A DNA stretch of 64,000 nt, taken from JABJAG01 sp038137215. Its GTDB lineage: Bacteria > Pseudomonadota > Alphaproteobacteria > UBA6615. Positions 52,168 to 60,905 of the stretch are shown piece after piece. The translations under genes were made by a program, and so were the position numbers. The notes beneath the pieces are model-generated. The model had not been told where the DNA came from and searched no databases. It saw only the letters and a program-made list of their open reading frames with translations. The stretch is from the NCBI GenBank assembly GCA_038137215.1, contig JAYQBG010000008.1:1-64000 (forward strand), given 5' to 3'. The stretch's first letter is position 1; each line of letters begins with the position of its first letter.

Positions 52168-53049
52168 ATGGCTAACGTCCAACATGATTCCGAAAGTTTC
52201 AGTCTTGCAGACCGCCTCGCGCGATTTACAGATATTCCGGAGGATACCGAAGCCTTTCAGGATGTGCAGGATCCCGCCAACCGGCGGATCGTCAAGTATC
52301 TGGTCGCACGACACTCGGATTATGCAGCCATACAGGATCGCACGGACCTGACAGTCGCGATTCTAGAATCCATGCCGGGCAAGGGGCCGAAGCTGCATGC
52401 TCACGACTATCCTGAAATTTTCTTCTGCCAGGAAGGACAATACGGAATCGTCTGGGGAGATCACGGCGAACACTGTGTCACACTCAACCCCCTCGATACT
52501 TTCGCAACACCGCCCGGTATCAACCGCCTTGTCATAAACACCGGCGATGTTCCCGGAACCATGATGGTGCTGTTCGACCCCACCCGCCGGGACCCCAACG
52601 AAGGGATCACCATGCCGGCCCACGTAATCGCCGAGGAGCGGGTATCGGGCAAAGACTATACACGCCGTGCGCTGGACGGCGTCCTCATGACTCCCGGGCA
52701 GGTCAACGAATATGTCAGCCTGTACGGAAATCTGCAGTCCTCCGAGACCGATGGTGACCACATCATCAAACGTGTGATCCGCACCAGCGACCCGGGGGCC
52801 GCCATCGCGCATCCGCACGACCTGACCATGACATTGCTGGAGTCCCAACCCGGGGCCGAGACGTCCGCGCGTGAGACCCCGGACGAAGAGTTGCTGATCT
52901 GCCTCAAGGGCGAAATCGAAGTGCGGGGCCACGACCAGGCGGTCAGGATGGCGCGTTTCGATACCTTGGCTTTGCCTGCCGGCATCGTCCGGACACTGGT
53001 CAATCGCGGCAACAACGAAGCGACCGTGCTCGTTGTAGGCAAACCCTAG
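52168..53049 (+). CDS. Two-cupin protein, possible dioxygenase or isomerase
   Basis: A 293-residue protein with two cupin folds. The first (about 60-140) has KLHAHDYPEIFFCQEGQYGIVWGD with likely metal ligands H77, H79 and E83, while the usual fourth histidine position reads PPGINR. The second (about 215-290) has the fold (ELLICLKGEIEVRG, LALPAGIVRTLVNRGNNEATVLVVG) but SARET replaces the HxH ligands, so it is probably metal-free. Bicupins include gentisate dioxygenases and quercetinases; this one is shorter than the former. It converges on the thioesterase gene with stops overlapping (CTAG). Substrate unknown. Confidence 0.7.
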   Translation: MANVQHDSESFSLADRLARFTDIPEDTEAFQDVQDPANRRIVKYLVARHSDYAAIQDRTDLTVAILESMPGKGPKLHAHDYPEIFFCQEGQYGIVWGDHGEHCVTLNPLDTFATPPGINRLVINTGDVPGTMMVLFDPTRRDPNEGITMPAHVIAEERVSGKDYTRRALDGVLMTPGQVNEYVSLYGNLQSSETDGDHIIKRVIRTSDPGAAIAHPHDLTMTLLESQPGAETSARETPDEELLICLKGEIEVRGHDQAVRMARFDTLALPAGIVRTLVNRGNNEATVLVVGKP

Positions 53050-53480
53050 TCCGGCTCGACACCAAACGCAGTCCGGAACGCAGCCGGCACCTCACAGGCC
53101 TGAATATGGTCCGGCTTATCCGGGTCGCGGCGTACGCAAACCCGGGCTTCGGTTCCTTCGGCCACCAAAACGCCGCTGTCGGCCTGTAACACCCGATGAG
53201 TCACGGTGAAAGAGCGCGTGCCCCAACGTGTAATTTCGCTGACGATTTCGATTTCGTCATCCCACCGCGCCGGTGACTTGAAACCCGATTGCGCATCGAT
53301 CATCGGACACAGCACACCGTGTTGCGTTTCCATCTCCTGAAGCGGCAACCCGACCGATTCAAAGAGGTCATGGGTCGCCTGGTCGTACCAGACGAAGTAA
53401 TTGGGATAGAAGACGATCTTCGCCGGATCGCATTCGCCGAAGGTCACCTTGCGCCGCGTGGTGTTGGTGTGCGCCGTCAT
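53046..53480 (-). CDS. Acyl-CoA thioesterase of the 4HBT hotdog family
   Basis: A 144-residue hotdog-fold enzyme. TFGECDPAKIVFYPNYFVWYDQATHDLFES carries the catalytic aspartate and the YbgC/4-hydroxybenzoyl-CoA-thioesterase pattern; RWDDEIEIVSEITRWGTRSFTVTHRV forms the central strands. It would hydrolyse an acyl- or aroyl-CoA. The ATG overlaps the end of the monooxygenase gene (ATGA), so the thioesterase probably acts on that enzyme's CoA product. Confidence 0.88.
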   Translation of the reverse strand: MTAHTNTTRRKVTFGECDPAKIVFYPNYFVWYDQATHDLFESVGLPLQEMETQHGVLCPMIDAQSGFKSPARWDDEIEIVSEITRWGTRSFTVTHRVLQADSGVLVAEGTEARVCVRRDPDKPDHIQACEVPAAFRTAFGVEPD

Positions 53481-54607
53481 GATCGCTTCTGCCCTTCATA
53501 TTGCGCTATGAAATTGGGGGCGAGTTTGCGCAGGCGTTCGTCATCGATCCGCCCGGAGCGGGTCATATAGGCATACCCGAAATCGAGCGGCGCCAGCTTC
53601 ATGTGTTCGGAAAAATCCTCATACCAGCGCGCACTGGAATTCGCCGCCGTGACCAGCTTCTCCAGAATTGGCTTGCGGGCTGCCTGGTAGCTCTCCAGCG
53701 CGCCTCGCAGATCGTCCGGCTGCGCGTCCAGCGCATCGACTAGTGCGATCACATCTTCCATGGCAAGCCGCGTTCCCGAACCGATCGAGAAATGCGCCGT
53801 ATGCAGCGCGTCACCCACCAGAACCATGTTGAGATGGGACCAGCGATCATTCCAGAGGACGGGGAAGTTTCGCCAGTTCGACTTGTTGGTGATCAGCGGT
53901 TTCCCGTCGAGGGTATCGGCAAAGATCTCCGCGCATTTGGCAGCGGAATCTGTTTCGCCCATGGTCGCGAAACCAGCCTTCTCCCAAGTGTCCCGGGCAC
54001 ATTCGACCAGAAAGGTGCTCATCTGCGGCGTATAGCGATAGTGGTGGGCGTTGAAAGGGCCGTATTCGGTCTCGATGAAGGTCTGGGTCAGGGTATCGAA
54101 GGGTTTTTCGACCCCGTACCAGGCGAACTTGTTGGGCAGATAGGACAGCGACATGGCGAAATCGCCCTCGAAACCCCGTCGCACCACCGAATTCACACCA
54201 TCTGATGCCACGATCAGATCGTAGTCACCGAGTTCTGCAACCGAACCGGTTGTGGTTTCGAAATCCAGCTCGGCCCCCACATCGAGCGCGCGTGCCTGCA
54301 AAAGCTGCAGAAGCTTGAGCCGACCGATCGAAGAAAACCCGACCCCGTCAATCACGACCCTCTCGCCGCGATGAACCAGGGTCATGTCCTGCCATGTCTC
54401 CATCTCGGGCGTGATCAGGTCATGGGTTTCGGGATCATCCTCGCGCAGGAACTCCAGCGCACGCTCCGAGAACACCACGCCGAACCCAAAGGTGGCGTCA
54501 GCGGGGTTCTGTTCGAACACACGGACGGTTGAGTCCGGATGGCGCTTTTTCCAGAGCGTGGCAAAATAAAGTCCGGCAGGACCACCGCCAACCACGGCAA
54601 TACGCAT
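53477..54607 (-). CDS. FAD-dependent monooxygenase, salicylyl-CoA 5-hydroxylase-like
   Basis: A 376-residue group A flavin monooxygenase. RIAVVGGGPAGLYFATLW is the FAD dinucleotide fold; FGFGVVFSERALEFLRE after VFEQNPADAT is characteristic of the salicylyl-CoA 5-hydroxylase/anthraniloyl-CoA monooxygenase group; LIVASDGVNSVVRR and MVLVGDALHTAHFSIGSGTRLAMEDV complete the FAD site. In some relatives this domain is fused to an old-yellow-enzyme domain; here it stands alone. ATG at 54607 has GAGGGA 10 bases upstream. Between the BKACE and thioesterase genes; it likely hydroxylates an aroyl-CoA. Confidence 0.82.
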   Translation of the reverse strand: MRIAVVGGGPAGLYFATLWKKRHPDSTVRVFEQNPADATFGFGVVFSERALEFLREDDPETHDLITPEMETWQDMTLVHRGERVVIDGVGFSSIGRLKLLQLLQARALDVGAELDFETTTGSVAELGDYDLIVASDGVNSVVRRGFEGDFAMSLSYLPNKFAWYGVEKPFDTLTQTFIETEYGPFNAHHYRYTPQMSTFLVECARDTWEKAGFATMGETDSAAKCAEIFADTLDGKPLITNKSNWRNFPVLWNDRWSHLNMVLVGDALHTAHFSIGSGTRLAMEDVIALVDALDAQPDDLRGALESYQAARKPILEKLVTAANSSARWYEDFSEHMKLAPLDFGYAYMTRSGRIDDERLRKLAPNFIAQYEGQKRS

Positions 54608-54692
54608 GTTGATAAGTCCCTCTTCTCCAAACACCCTTCGAAACGCGCGCTACACGCACTCCGCAGGGTGAGGCTTATTGATACCGCTATAT

Positions 54693-54735
54693 CCTCATCC
54701 TGAGAAGGGCCAGCGGCCCGTCTCAAAGGATGCGG
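54693..54735. repeat. Dispersed-repeat-like palindrome (CCTCATCCTGAG type)
   Basis: CCTCATCCTGAGAAGGGCC-AGC-GGCCCGTCTCAAAGGATGCGG has imperfect dyad symmetry with a GGGCC/GGCCC core. This composition resembles a common alphaproteobacterial intergenic repeat. It sits in the 144-base gap between the BKACE and monooxygenase genes. Only one copy is in the window, so the repeat family is inferred from general knowledge. Confidence 0.6.
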
Positions 54736-54751
54736 GAGTTCGCATGCGAAA

Positions 54752-55645
54752 TCAGGCCGCCAGCGGTTTCAGGCCCATGATCTCACGCGCTTCGGCCGGC
54801 GTGGCCGGTTCCATGCCCAGTTCCCGGATGATCCGAACGATCCGCTCGACCAGCTGCACGTTGTTGGCCAGCACGCCACGCTCATAATACAGGTTGTCTT
54901 CCAGTCCGACACGCACATGGCCGCCGAGCAGCAGGGATTGCAGGGCCGCATTCAGCTGGGACGGGCCGATGGCGCTGACGTTGAAGTTCGCGCCTTCGGG
55001 CATCAGATCGACCATGTCCTGCAGGATTTTCGCTGAATAGGGCATCGCCCCCTGAAACCCACGATCCGCGCCGAGCACGAAGTTGATGAAATACGGCGGC
55101 TCGTCAAGACCGGCCTCGAGCAGACGATTGACGTCCTGCAGAAGATGGGTCGGGCTGAACACCTCCCATTCGGGCTTGATGCCCTTGTCCTGCATCTTGC
55201 CGGCAAGTTCGCGGCAGCGCTCGGGCGAGGTGTTCATGAGGATCTCGCGGCCCTCGAAATTCGCCACAATCGTCGTCGGATCGAGGGTGCACATCTCGGC
55301 TCCGGCCTCCAGACCCTTCAGGCGCTCCTCCCAGGAAATTTCCAGAAACCCGTCCGTGGCCTCTTTCAGCATGTCCCCGTTGATACCGCCGCCGGTGGAG
55401 TTGTTGATGATGATGTCGCATTTCGCCCGGATGCGCTCGTTGATGTCGCGATAGATGTCCGGGTTACAGGTCGCCTCATCGTCGGGACGGCGCGCATGCA
55501 CCGCCACCACCGACGCGCCGGCTTCATAGCAGCGATAGACATCCTCGGCGATTTCCGCCGGCTGAGTCGGAATATTCGGGTTCTGTGTCTTGCTCGCCAT
55601 GCCGCCTGTCGGGGCAATGGTGACGATGACTTTGCGTTCGGCCAT
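54752..55645 (-). CDS. BKACE family enzyme (beta-keto acid cleavage)
   Basis: A 297-residue TIM-barrel zinc enzyme of the DUF849 family. KVIVTIAPTGGMASKTQNPNIP, IAEDVYRCYEAGASVVAVHARRP (HxR pair), NNSTGGG, ISWEERLKGLEAGAEMCTLD, GGHVRVGLEDNLYYERGVLANN (late His and Glu) are diagnostic. Family members condense a beta-keto acid with acetyl-CoA, giving acetoacetate and a new CoA ester; 3-keto-5-aminohexanoate in lysine fermentation and dehydrocarnitine are known substrates. First gene after the divergent LysR promoter, so the pathway probably starts here. Substrate unknown. Confidence 0.9.
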   Translation of the reverse strand: MAERKVIVTIAPTGGMASKTQNPNIPTQPAEIAEDVYRCYEAGASVVAVHARRPDDEATCNPDIYRDINERIRAKCDIIINNSTGGGINGDMLKEATDGFLEISWEERLKGLEAGAEMCTLDPTTIVANFEGREILMNTSPERCRELAGKMQDKGIKPEWEVFSPTHLLQDVNRLLEAGLDEPPYFINFVLGADRGFQGAMPYSAKILQDMVDLMPEGANFNVSAIGPSQLNAALQSLLLGGHVRVGLEDNLYYERGVLANNVQLVERIVRIIRELGMEPATPAEAREIMGLKPLAA

Positions 55646-55762
55646 GTCCGTCTCCTCCGTGTTCGCTGCCTGAAGTTCTCGGCCAAAACCCCGTTACTCA
55701 GAATGCTATTCCCTCTATAGTTATTATTCATTTCTGGATAGTAACCACGGGCCCATTCTCGC
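55646..55762. promoter_or_regulatory. Divergent BKACE-LysR control region with LTTR box
   Basis: The 117-base AT-rich gap holds CTAT-N7-ATAG at 55706-55720, with T55707-N11-A55719, the classic LysR-type T-N11-A dyad. Nearby TATAGTTATTATTC and TTTCTGGATAGT provide AT-rich promoter material for either gene. The regulator encoded at 55763 is the natural candidate ligand-responsive activator of the BKACE operon. Confidence 0.55.
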
Positions 55763-56668
55763 ATGGATGTCCGGGTACTCGAATACTTTCTGCGGGTCGT
55801 CGAACTCGGCAGCATCAACCGCGCGGCCGAGGAACTGGGCCTGTCGCAGCCATCCCTCTCACGCTGGCTGTCGCTGCTCGAGCACGATATCGGTTTACCC
55901 CTGTTGATCCGGACCCGCAAGGGGGTCCATCCGACCTACGCAGGCCAGCAACTCGCCGAACGGGCGCAACCCATCCTCCGACAGCCCGACCTGTTGCGTG
56001 ACGAGGTCGGCGAGACTGCTGTCTCGCAGGTTGCTCTGGCGATGCCGTTTTCGATGCAAAATCCGGTGACAGTGCCGTTCATCGAACGCCTCGCCGCCGA
56101 CGCCCCGCACATCAATCTCCGCCTCCATGAAGGGATGAGCCACACCATTCGGGGCCTTATCGAGGACGGTCTTGTGGACGTGGCAGTTATGGCCGCCACG
56201 GAACCGGCGCCGGAAAGCTGCGATTCAACTCCCCTCTTCACAGAAGACCTGCTTCTGGTCGAGCACGTGGATTCGGATCTGGCGCCGGGGCGGGCTGTTT
56301 CCGGGGAATATCTTGCGAGTTTGGATTTGATTCTGCCCGGACGCCCGAATGTCATCCGTGGCGAAGTCGAAGCTGTCATCGCCGATGCCGGGGGAACCTA
56401 TCGCAGCCGCTTCGATGCGGATTCGATCGCGCTCTATCTGGAACTGACGCGCCGGAAGCTTGGCTATACCGTGATGCCCGCCTCGGCACTCGAAGGCCCG
56501 TCTCCCCAGACATCCGGCCTGACCGCCGCCTCGATTCGCGGCCTGCAACTGACCTGGTCGCTCTGCACCAATCGGGCGCGCAATCACTCGGTCGCGGTGC
56601 GCACCGTTGGCGAACGCCTGCGCAGGTTCACGGACGAACGGCCACGGAACCCTGCCCTCCGACAATAG
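55763..56668 (+). CDS. LysR family transcriptional regulator
   Basis: A 301-residue regulator. The N-terminal winged HTH reads MDVRVLEYFLRVVELGSINRAAEELGLSQPSLSRWLSLLEHDIG, in two stretches; the effector-binding domain (about 90-295) includes VTVPFIERLAADAPHINLRLHEG and VDVAVMAATEPAPESCD. Effector unknown, perhaps the substrate of the divergent operon. It is in the head-to-head position typical of LysR control. Confidence 0.93.
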   Translation: MDVRVLEYFLRVVELGSINRAAEELGLSQPSLSRWLSLLEHDIGLPLLIRTRKGVHPTYAGQQLAERAQPILRQPDLLRDEVGETAVSQVALAMPFSMQNPVTVPFIERLAADAPHINLRLHEGMSHTIRGLIEDGLVDVAVMAATEPAPESCDSTPLFTEDLLLVEHVDSDLAPGRAVSGEYLASLDLILPGRPNVIRGEVEAVIADAGGTYRSRFDADSIALYLELTRRKLGYTVMPASALEGPSPQTSGLTAASIRGLQLTWSLCTNRARNHSVAVRTVGERLRRFTDERPRNPALRQ

Positions 56669-56768
56669 GCAATTCCTGTCGCCTGAAAGACATCTCGGAC
56701 ATCACTTCGGAGTTCCTCTGGTTCGGGGTATCGACCCCGAAGGCGCAAATCCCTGACCTGCCACGCTG

Positions 56769-58571
56769 CTATATCAGCGGCGCGGTGGCGCCCTCCAGCC
56801 ATGCACGCTGGGAGCTGCCCTCAGGGCCATCGAGGCTTGGACCGATTAACGCGCGCACCCGCGCGTGGTATCCGTCCAGCCAGGCTCGTTCGTCTTCCGT
56901 CAGCAACTCCACAGCGATCAGCGACCGGTCGATAGGAGCCAGCGTCAGGGTTTCGAAGCCCAGCATAGGGCGTTCCCCACCCGCAATTTCGGTTGCCGAA
57001 GTGACCGCCACAAGGTTCTCGATGCGGATACCGTAAGCGCCGGTCTTGTAGTAGCCCGGCTCGTTGGAAACGATCATGCCGGGCTGCAGAACCGTATTGC
57101 CGCCCGCCCTGGCAATACGCTGGGGGCCTTCGTGGACCCCCAGATAACTGCCCACCCCGTGTCCCGTGCCGTGATCGTAGTCGAGCCCCGCCGTCCAAAG
57201 AGCCTGCCGTGCAAGCGCGTCGATCTGTCCGCCCGTGGTGCCCGGCGGAAAACGCAGTCTGGCAAGCGCGATATGGCCCTTGAGCACACGGGTGAACCGG
57301 TCCCGCATTTCATCACTCGGCATGCCGATCGCCACGGTCCGGGTGACGTCCGTGGTCCCGTCGAGATACTGGGCACCGGAATCCACCAGGTAGAGTTCAC
57401 CATCGCCGAGAAGACGGTTGGTCTCCGGGGTCACCCGGTAATGCACAATCGCGCCGTTCGGGCCCGCGCCCGAGATCGTGTCGAAGCTGAGATCACGGAA
57501 ATGTTCGCCCGGCTCGCGGAAGGCGGCCAGCTTCGCGGCCACCGACAACTCGTCAACCCCGTCACCGGGCGCGGCTTCCGACAGCCAGTGAAGAAACCGC
57601 ACAAGTGCCCCCCCGTCCCGCAGATGCGCGGCACGTGTACCGTCCAGTTCGACCGGGTTCTTGAGCGCCTTGGAAAAGATGACCGGGTCCGCACCCCGGG
57701 AAATCAGGGCTCCGCCCGCCTTCAGCCGGTCAAACACCCATGAGGCAGCCGTATCGGGACATACCCAGACCTGCTTGTCCGCCAGTTGCGTCAGGGCATC
57801 GGCCAGTTCGTTGGGGTGCCGCACGGTCACGCCTGCACCCAGATGTTCCCGCACGTCTTTCGAGAGCTTTTCCGGAGCCACAAACCAGTCGAGATCTGCC
57901 GCCGCATGGACGATAGCAAAACTCAGCGGCAGGGGTGTGTGATCCACATCTGAACCGCGCACATTGAGCAGCCAGGCGATCGAATCCGGCCGGGTGAGTA
58001 CGACCGCATCCAGACTGTTTTTCTGCAGGGACGCCGCGAGGTCCGCGCGTTTGTCGGCGCTCGCGCGGCCTGCAAAACTGATGTCGTGTGGCACAACAGG
58101 TGCCATGGGCGCGCCGGGCTGATCGGCCCAGACCGTGTCGAGCGGATTGACGGGGACCGGCACAAGGTCTGCGCCATTGGCTGACACGGTGTGCGCAAGC
58201 CGTTCACGTTGGGACTGGGTGTGCAGCCAGGGGTCGAACCCGAGTTTGGCGCCCTCGTCCAGAACCCGGGCGAGCCAGTCGGTGACCGGCTCTTCGATCA
58301 GATGATGAAATGAATACAAATCCCCATCGACCTGGTCGCGCACCTGCAGGGTGTAGCGGCCATCCACGAAAATCGCCGCACGGTCCTGCAGAACCACAGC
58401 AGTGCCCGCCGAACCCTGAAATCCGGTCAGCCAGGCCAGCCGTTCCGCATCGGACGGCAGAAACTCGTTCTGATGCGCATCCGCGTGGGGTACGACGAAG
58501 CCGTCGAGACCCTGCCGGGCAAGTTCGGCCCGCAAGGCCGCCAGACGCTCGGAATGGGACAAAGTGCTCAT
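56769..58571 (-). CDS. Xaa-Pro aminopeptidase, M24B family (long form)
   Basis: A 600-residue enzyme with two creatinase-N-type domains (about 1-145 and 160-305) and a C-terminal pita-bread domain. Metal ligands appear in LVDSGAQYLDGTTDVTRT (two Asp), GTGHGVGSYLGVHEG (His), SNEPGYYKTGAYGIRIENL (Glu) and MLGFETLTLAPID (Glu). It removes N-terminal residues next to proline. The ATG at 58571 (MSTLSHSERLAALRAEL) is preferred over a GTG-like start 12 codons earlier. Divergent from the cupin gene at 58695. Confidence 0.94.
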   Translation of the reverse strand: MSTLSHSERLAALRAELARQGLDGFVVPHADAHQNEFLPSDAERLAWLTGFQGSAGTAVVLQDRAAIFVDGRYTLQVRDQVDGDLYSFHHLIEEPVTDWLARVLDEGAKLGFDPWLHTQSQRERLAHTVSANGADLVPVPVNPLDTVWADQPGAPMAPVVPHDISFAGRASADKRADLAASLQKNSLDAVVLTRPDSIAWLLNVRGSDVDHTPLPLSFAIVHAAADLDWFVAPEKLSKDVREHLGAGVTVRHPNELADALTQLADKQVWVCPDTAASWVFDRLKAGGALISRGADPVIFSKALKNPVELDGTRAAHLRDGGALVRFLHWLSEAAPGDGVDELSVAAKLAAFREPGEHFRDLSFDTISGAGPNGAIVHYRVTPETNRLLGDGELYLVDSGAQYLDGTTDVTRTVAIGMPSDEMRDRFTRVLKGHIALARLRFPPGTTGGQIDALARQALWTAGLDYDHGTGHGVGSYLGVHEGPQRIARAGGNTVLQPGMIVSNEPGYYKTGAYGIRIENLVAVTSATEIAGGERPMLGFETLTLAPIDRSLIAVELLTEDERAWLDGYHARVRALIGPSLDGPEGSSQRAWLEGATAPLI

Positions 58572-58694
58572 GGAAGGGAAGCTACGCGAGGCCTTGCCGC
58601 AAGACAATCGGGCCTTGCCGCGCTAGGATCATGCGATCAGAATTCACACCAGCAAGATGCGAACCGACAAGACAGATTCCAGGAGGAAGAGAAC

Positions 58695-59255
58695 ATGGCT
58701 CGCCAAGACCCGCCGCCCGGACCCAGCGTTAGCGTTGAAGAAATGCAGTCGCGCGTGGCACGCTTCAAGGAACTGAAGGGCAGCGATCTGTGCTTCATGG
58801 ATCAGCGAATCCCCGGCCATGAACGCGAAATGATCAACCTGCTCGGCCTCGGCGTCACCGAGAATGAGGACGACCCCGATCTCGCTCCCAAGATTGGCGC
58901 AGCGCATGGTTTCGCTAATGGCTTTGCCAAATGCGAGCCCGGCTGCGGCGCGGCCCTGCACTGGCACGAAACCGAAGAGGTCTTCATGCCGCTGGATGGC
59001 ACATGGTCGATCTACTGGCGGGACGGCGATGACGAGCACGAAGTGATCCTCGAAGCCGGCGATACCGTTTCCGTGCCCGTCGGGATCTATCGTGGTTTCA
59101 AGAATGTTGGCGACAAACCGGCGACCCTGCACTTCATCGTGGGCGGGCCGGACACCGGCAAGGTGCACTGGCACCCCTCCGTCATCGAAGCCGCGCGGGA
59201 AACCGGGCTGGCCGTCGATGACAATGGTCTTCTGATCGAGGTCGCGGCCGAATAG
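58695..59255 (+). CDS. Single-cupin protein
   Basis: A 186-residue protein with one cupin barrel (about 85-160): CGAALHWHETEEVFMPLDGTWSIYW gives the HxH...E ligand pattern, with VPVGIYRGFKNVGDKPATLHFIVGG as the second motif, where arginine stands near the usual last histidine. AGGAGG (58681-58686) 8 bases before the ATG is an excellent ribosome site. GMC oxidoreductase begins 18 bases after. Function cannot be assigned; a metal-dependent isomerase, oxygenase or binding protein is possible. Confidence 0.75.
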   Translation: MARQDPPPGPSVSVEEMQSRVARFKELKGSDLCFMDQRIPGHEREMINLLGLGVTENEDDPDLAPKIGAAHGFANGFAKCEPGCGAALHWHETEEVFMPLDGTWSIYWRDGDDEHEVILEAGDTVSVPVGIYRGFKNVGDKPATLHFIVGGPDTGKVHWHPSVIEAARETGLAVDDNGLLIEVAAE

Positions 59256-59273
59256 GCCGCATCGGCTGCCTTC

Positions 59274-60899
59274 ATGAAAGACCTCGGCACCTTCGACTAT
59301 GTGATCGTCGGGGCCGGTTCGGCCGGCTGCGTGCTGGCCAACCGGCTTTCGGCCGATCCCGACGTCTCCGTCCTGCTGCTCGAAGCTGGCGGCAAGGACA
59401 ACTATTTCTGGATCCATGTCCCGGTCGGCTATCTCTATTGCATGAACAACCCGCGGACCGACTGGTCGTTCAAGACCGAGGCGGAGGACGGACTGAACGG
59501 CCGCGCGCTGGACTATCCGCGCGGGCGCGTGCTGGGCGGGTGTTCGTCGATCAACGGCATGATCTATATGCGCGGTCAGTCGCGTGACTACGACCAGTGG
59601 CGCCAGCTCGGCAACACCGGCTGGGGCTGGGACGACATCCTGCCGTATTTTCTGAAATCAGAAGATCAGGTCGCCGTTCCCGCCGACGACCTGCACGCCG
59701 AAGGCGGCGAATGGCGGGTGGAGAATCAGCGCCTGTCCTGGGACCTGCTAGACGCCTTCCAGGAAGCCGCCGCACAGGAAGGCATTCCCAAGACCAATGA
59801 TTTCAACCGGGGCGACAATCACGGCTGCGGCTATTTCCACGTGAACCAGCGTGGCGGCCGGCGCTGGAGCACCGCACGCGGCTTCCTGAAGCCTGTCCGG
59901 GGCCGTGCCAACCTGACCGTCGTCACCCATGCGGAAGCCGACCGGATCGAATTCGACGGCAAGAAGGTCACCGGACTGACCCTGCGCCAGAAAGGCGCTC
60001 CGGCGCGGGTTTCGGTCGCCGGAGAGCTGATCCTGTCTGCCGGCTCCGTCGGCAGCCCGCAGATTCTCGAACTGTCCGGGATTGGCCGGCCGGATGTGCT
60101 GCGCGAACACGGTATCGAGGTGATCCATGCACTGAACGGCGTGGGCGAAAACCTGCAGGATCATCTTCAGGTCCGCGTTGCCTACAAGGTACAGGGCGTT
60201 TCCACCCTGAACGAGCGCGCCAACAGTTTGCTCGGCAAGGCCGGAATCGCGCTGGAATACCTGCTCAAGCGCTCCGGGCCGATGTCCATGGCGCCGTCCC
60301 AGCTGGGCGCCTTCGCGAAGTCCGACCCGTCGATGGAGTTCCCGAACCTGCAATATCACGTGCAGCCCCTGACATTGGAAAAGTTCGGCGAGCCCCTGCA
60401 CCCCTTCCCGGCCTTCACCGCTAGCATCTGCAATCTGCGTCCGGAAAGCCGGGGCAGTGTGCACATCAAGAGCGGAACCCCGGGCGACAAGCCGTCCATC
60501 CGGCCCAATTACCTCTCTGCCCCGGCCGACCGCCGCGTGGCAGCCGAGTCCATCCGGCTTACCCGGCGAATCGTGCAGCAGCCCGCCATGGCGCAATTCT
60601 CTCCTGAAGAGTTCAAACCGGGCCCGTCCATTCTGAGCGATGACGATCTGGCAAAAGCTGCAGGAGACATCGCCACCACGATTTTTCACCCGGTCGGCAC
60701 AGCCAAGATGGGACACGACGAAGCAGCAGTGGTCGATGACCGGCTGCGGGTTCACGGGATTGAGGGCTTGCGGGTGGTGGATGCCTCGGTGATGCCGACG
60801 ATTACCAGCGGCAACACGAATTCACCGGTGATCATGATTGCCGAAAAGGCCTCGGACATGATCCGTGAGGATCGCTGGTCCACCGCAAAGGCTGCCTGA
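59274..60899 (+). CDS. GMC family FAD-dependent alcohol/choline dehydrogenase
   Basis: A 541-residue flavoprotein. FDYVIVGAGSAGCVLANRL (about 7-25) binds FAD; PRGRVLGGCSSINGMIYMRG and GSVGSPQILELSGIGRPDVL are the two GMC signatures; the catalytic pair is in TIFHPVGTAKMG (His) and SGNTNSPVIMIAEKAS (Asn). Choline dehydrogenase-like sequences include oxidases of alcohols of many sizes, so the substrate is unknown. No signal peptide. Probably cotranscribed with the cupin. Confidence 0.88.
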   Translation: MKDLGTFDYVIVGAGSAGCVLANRLSADPDVSVLLLEAGGKDNYFWIHVPVGYLYCMNNPRTDWSFKTEAEDGLNGRALDYPRGRVLGGCSSINGMIYMRGQSRDYDQWRQLGNTGWGWDDILPYFLKSEDQVAVPADDLHAEGGEWRVENQRLSWDLLDAFQEAAAQEGIPKTNDFNRGDNHGCGYFHVNQRGGRRWSTARGFLKPVRGRANLTVVTHAEADRIEFDGKKVTGLTLRQKGAPARVSVAGELILSAGSVGSPQILELSGIGRPDVLREHGIEVIHALNGVGENLQDHLQVRVAYKVQGVSTLNERANSLLGKAGIALEYLLKRSGPMSMAPSQLGAFAKSDPSMEFPNLQYHVQPLTLEKFGEPLHPFPAFTASICNLRPESRGSVHIKSGTPGDKPSIRPNYLSAPADRRVAAESIRLTRRIVQQPAMAQFSPEEFKPGPSILSDDDLAKAAGDIATTIFHPVGTAKMGHDEAAVVDDRLRVHGIEGLRVVDASVMPTITSGNTNSPVIMIAEKASDMIREDRWSTAKAA

Positions 60900-60905
60900 C
60901 CGCTT

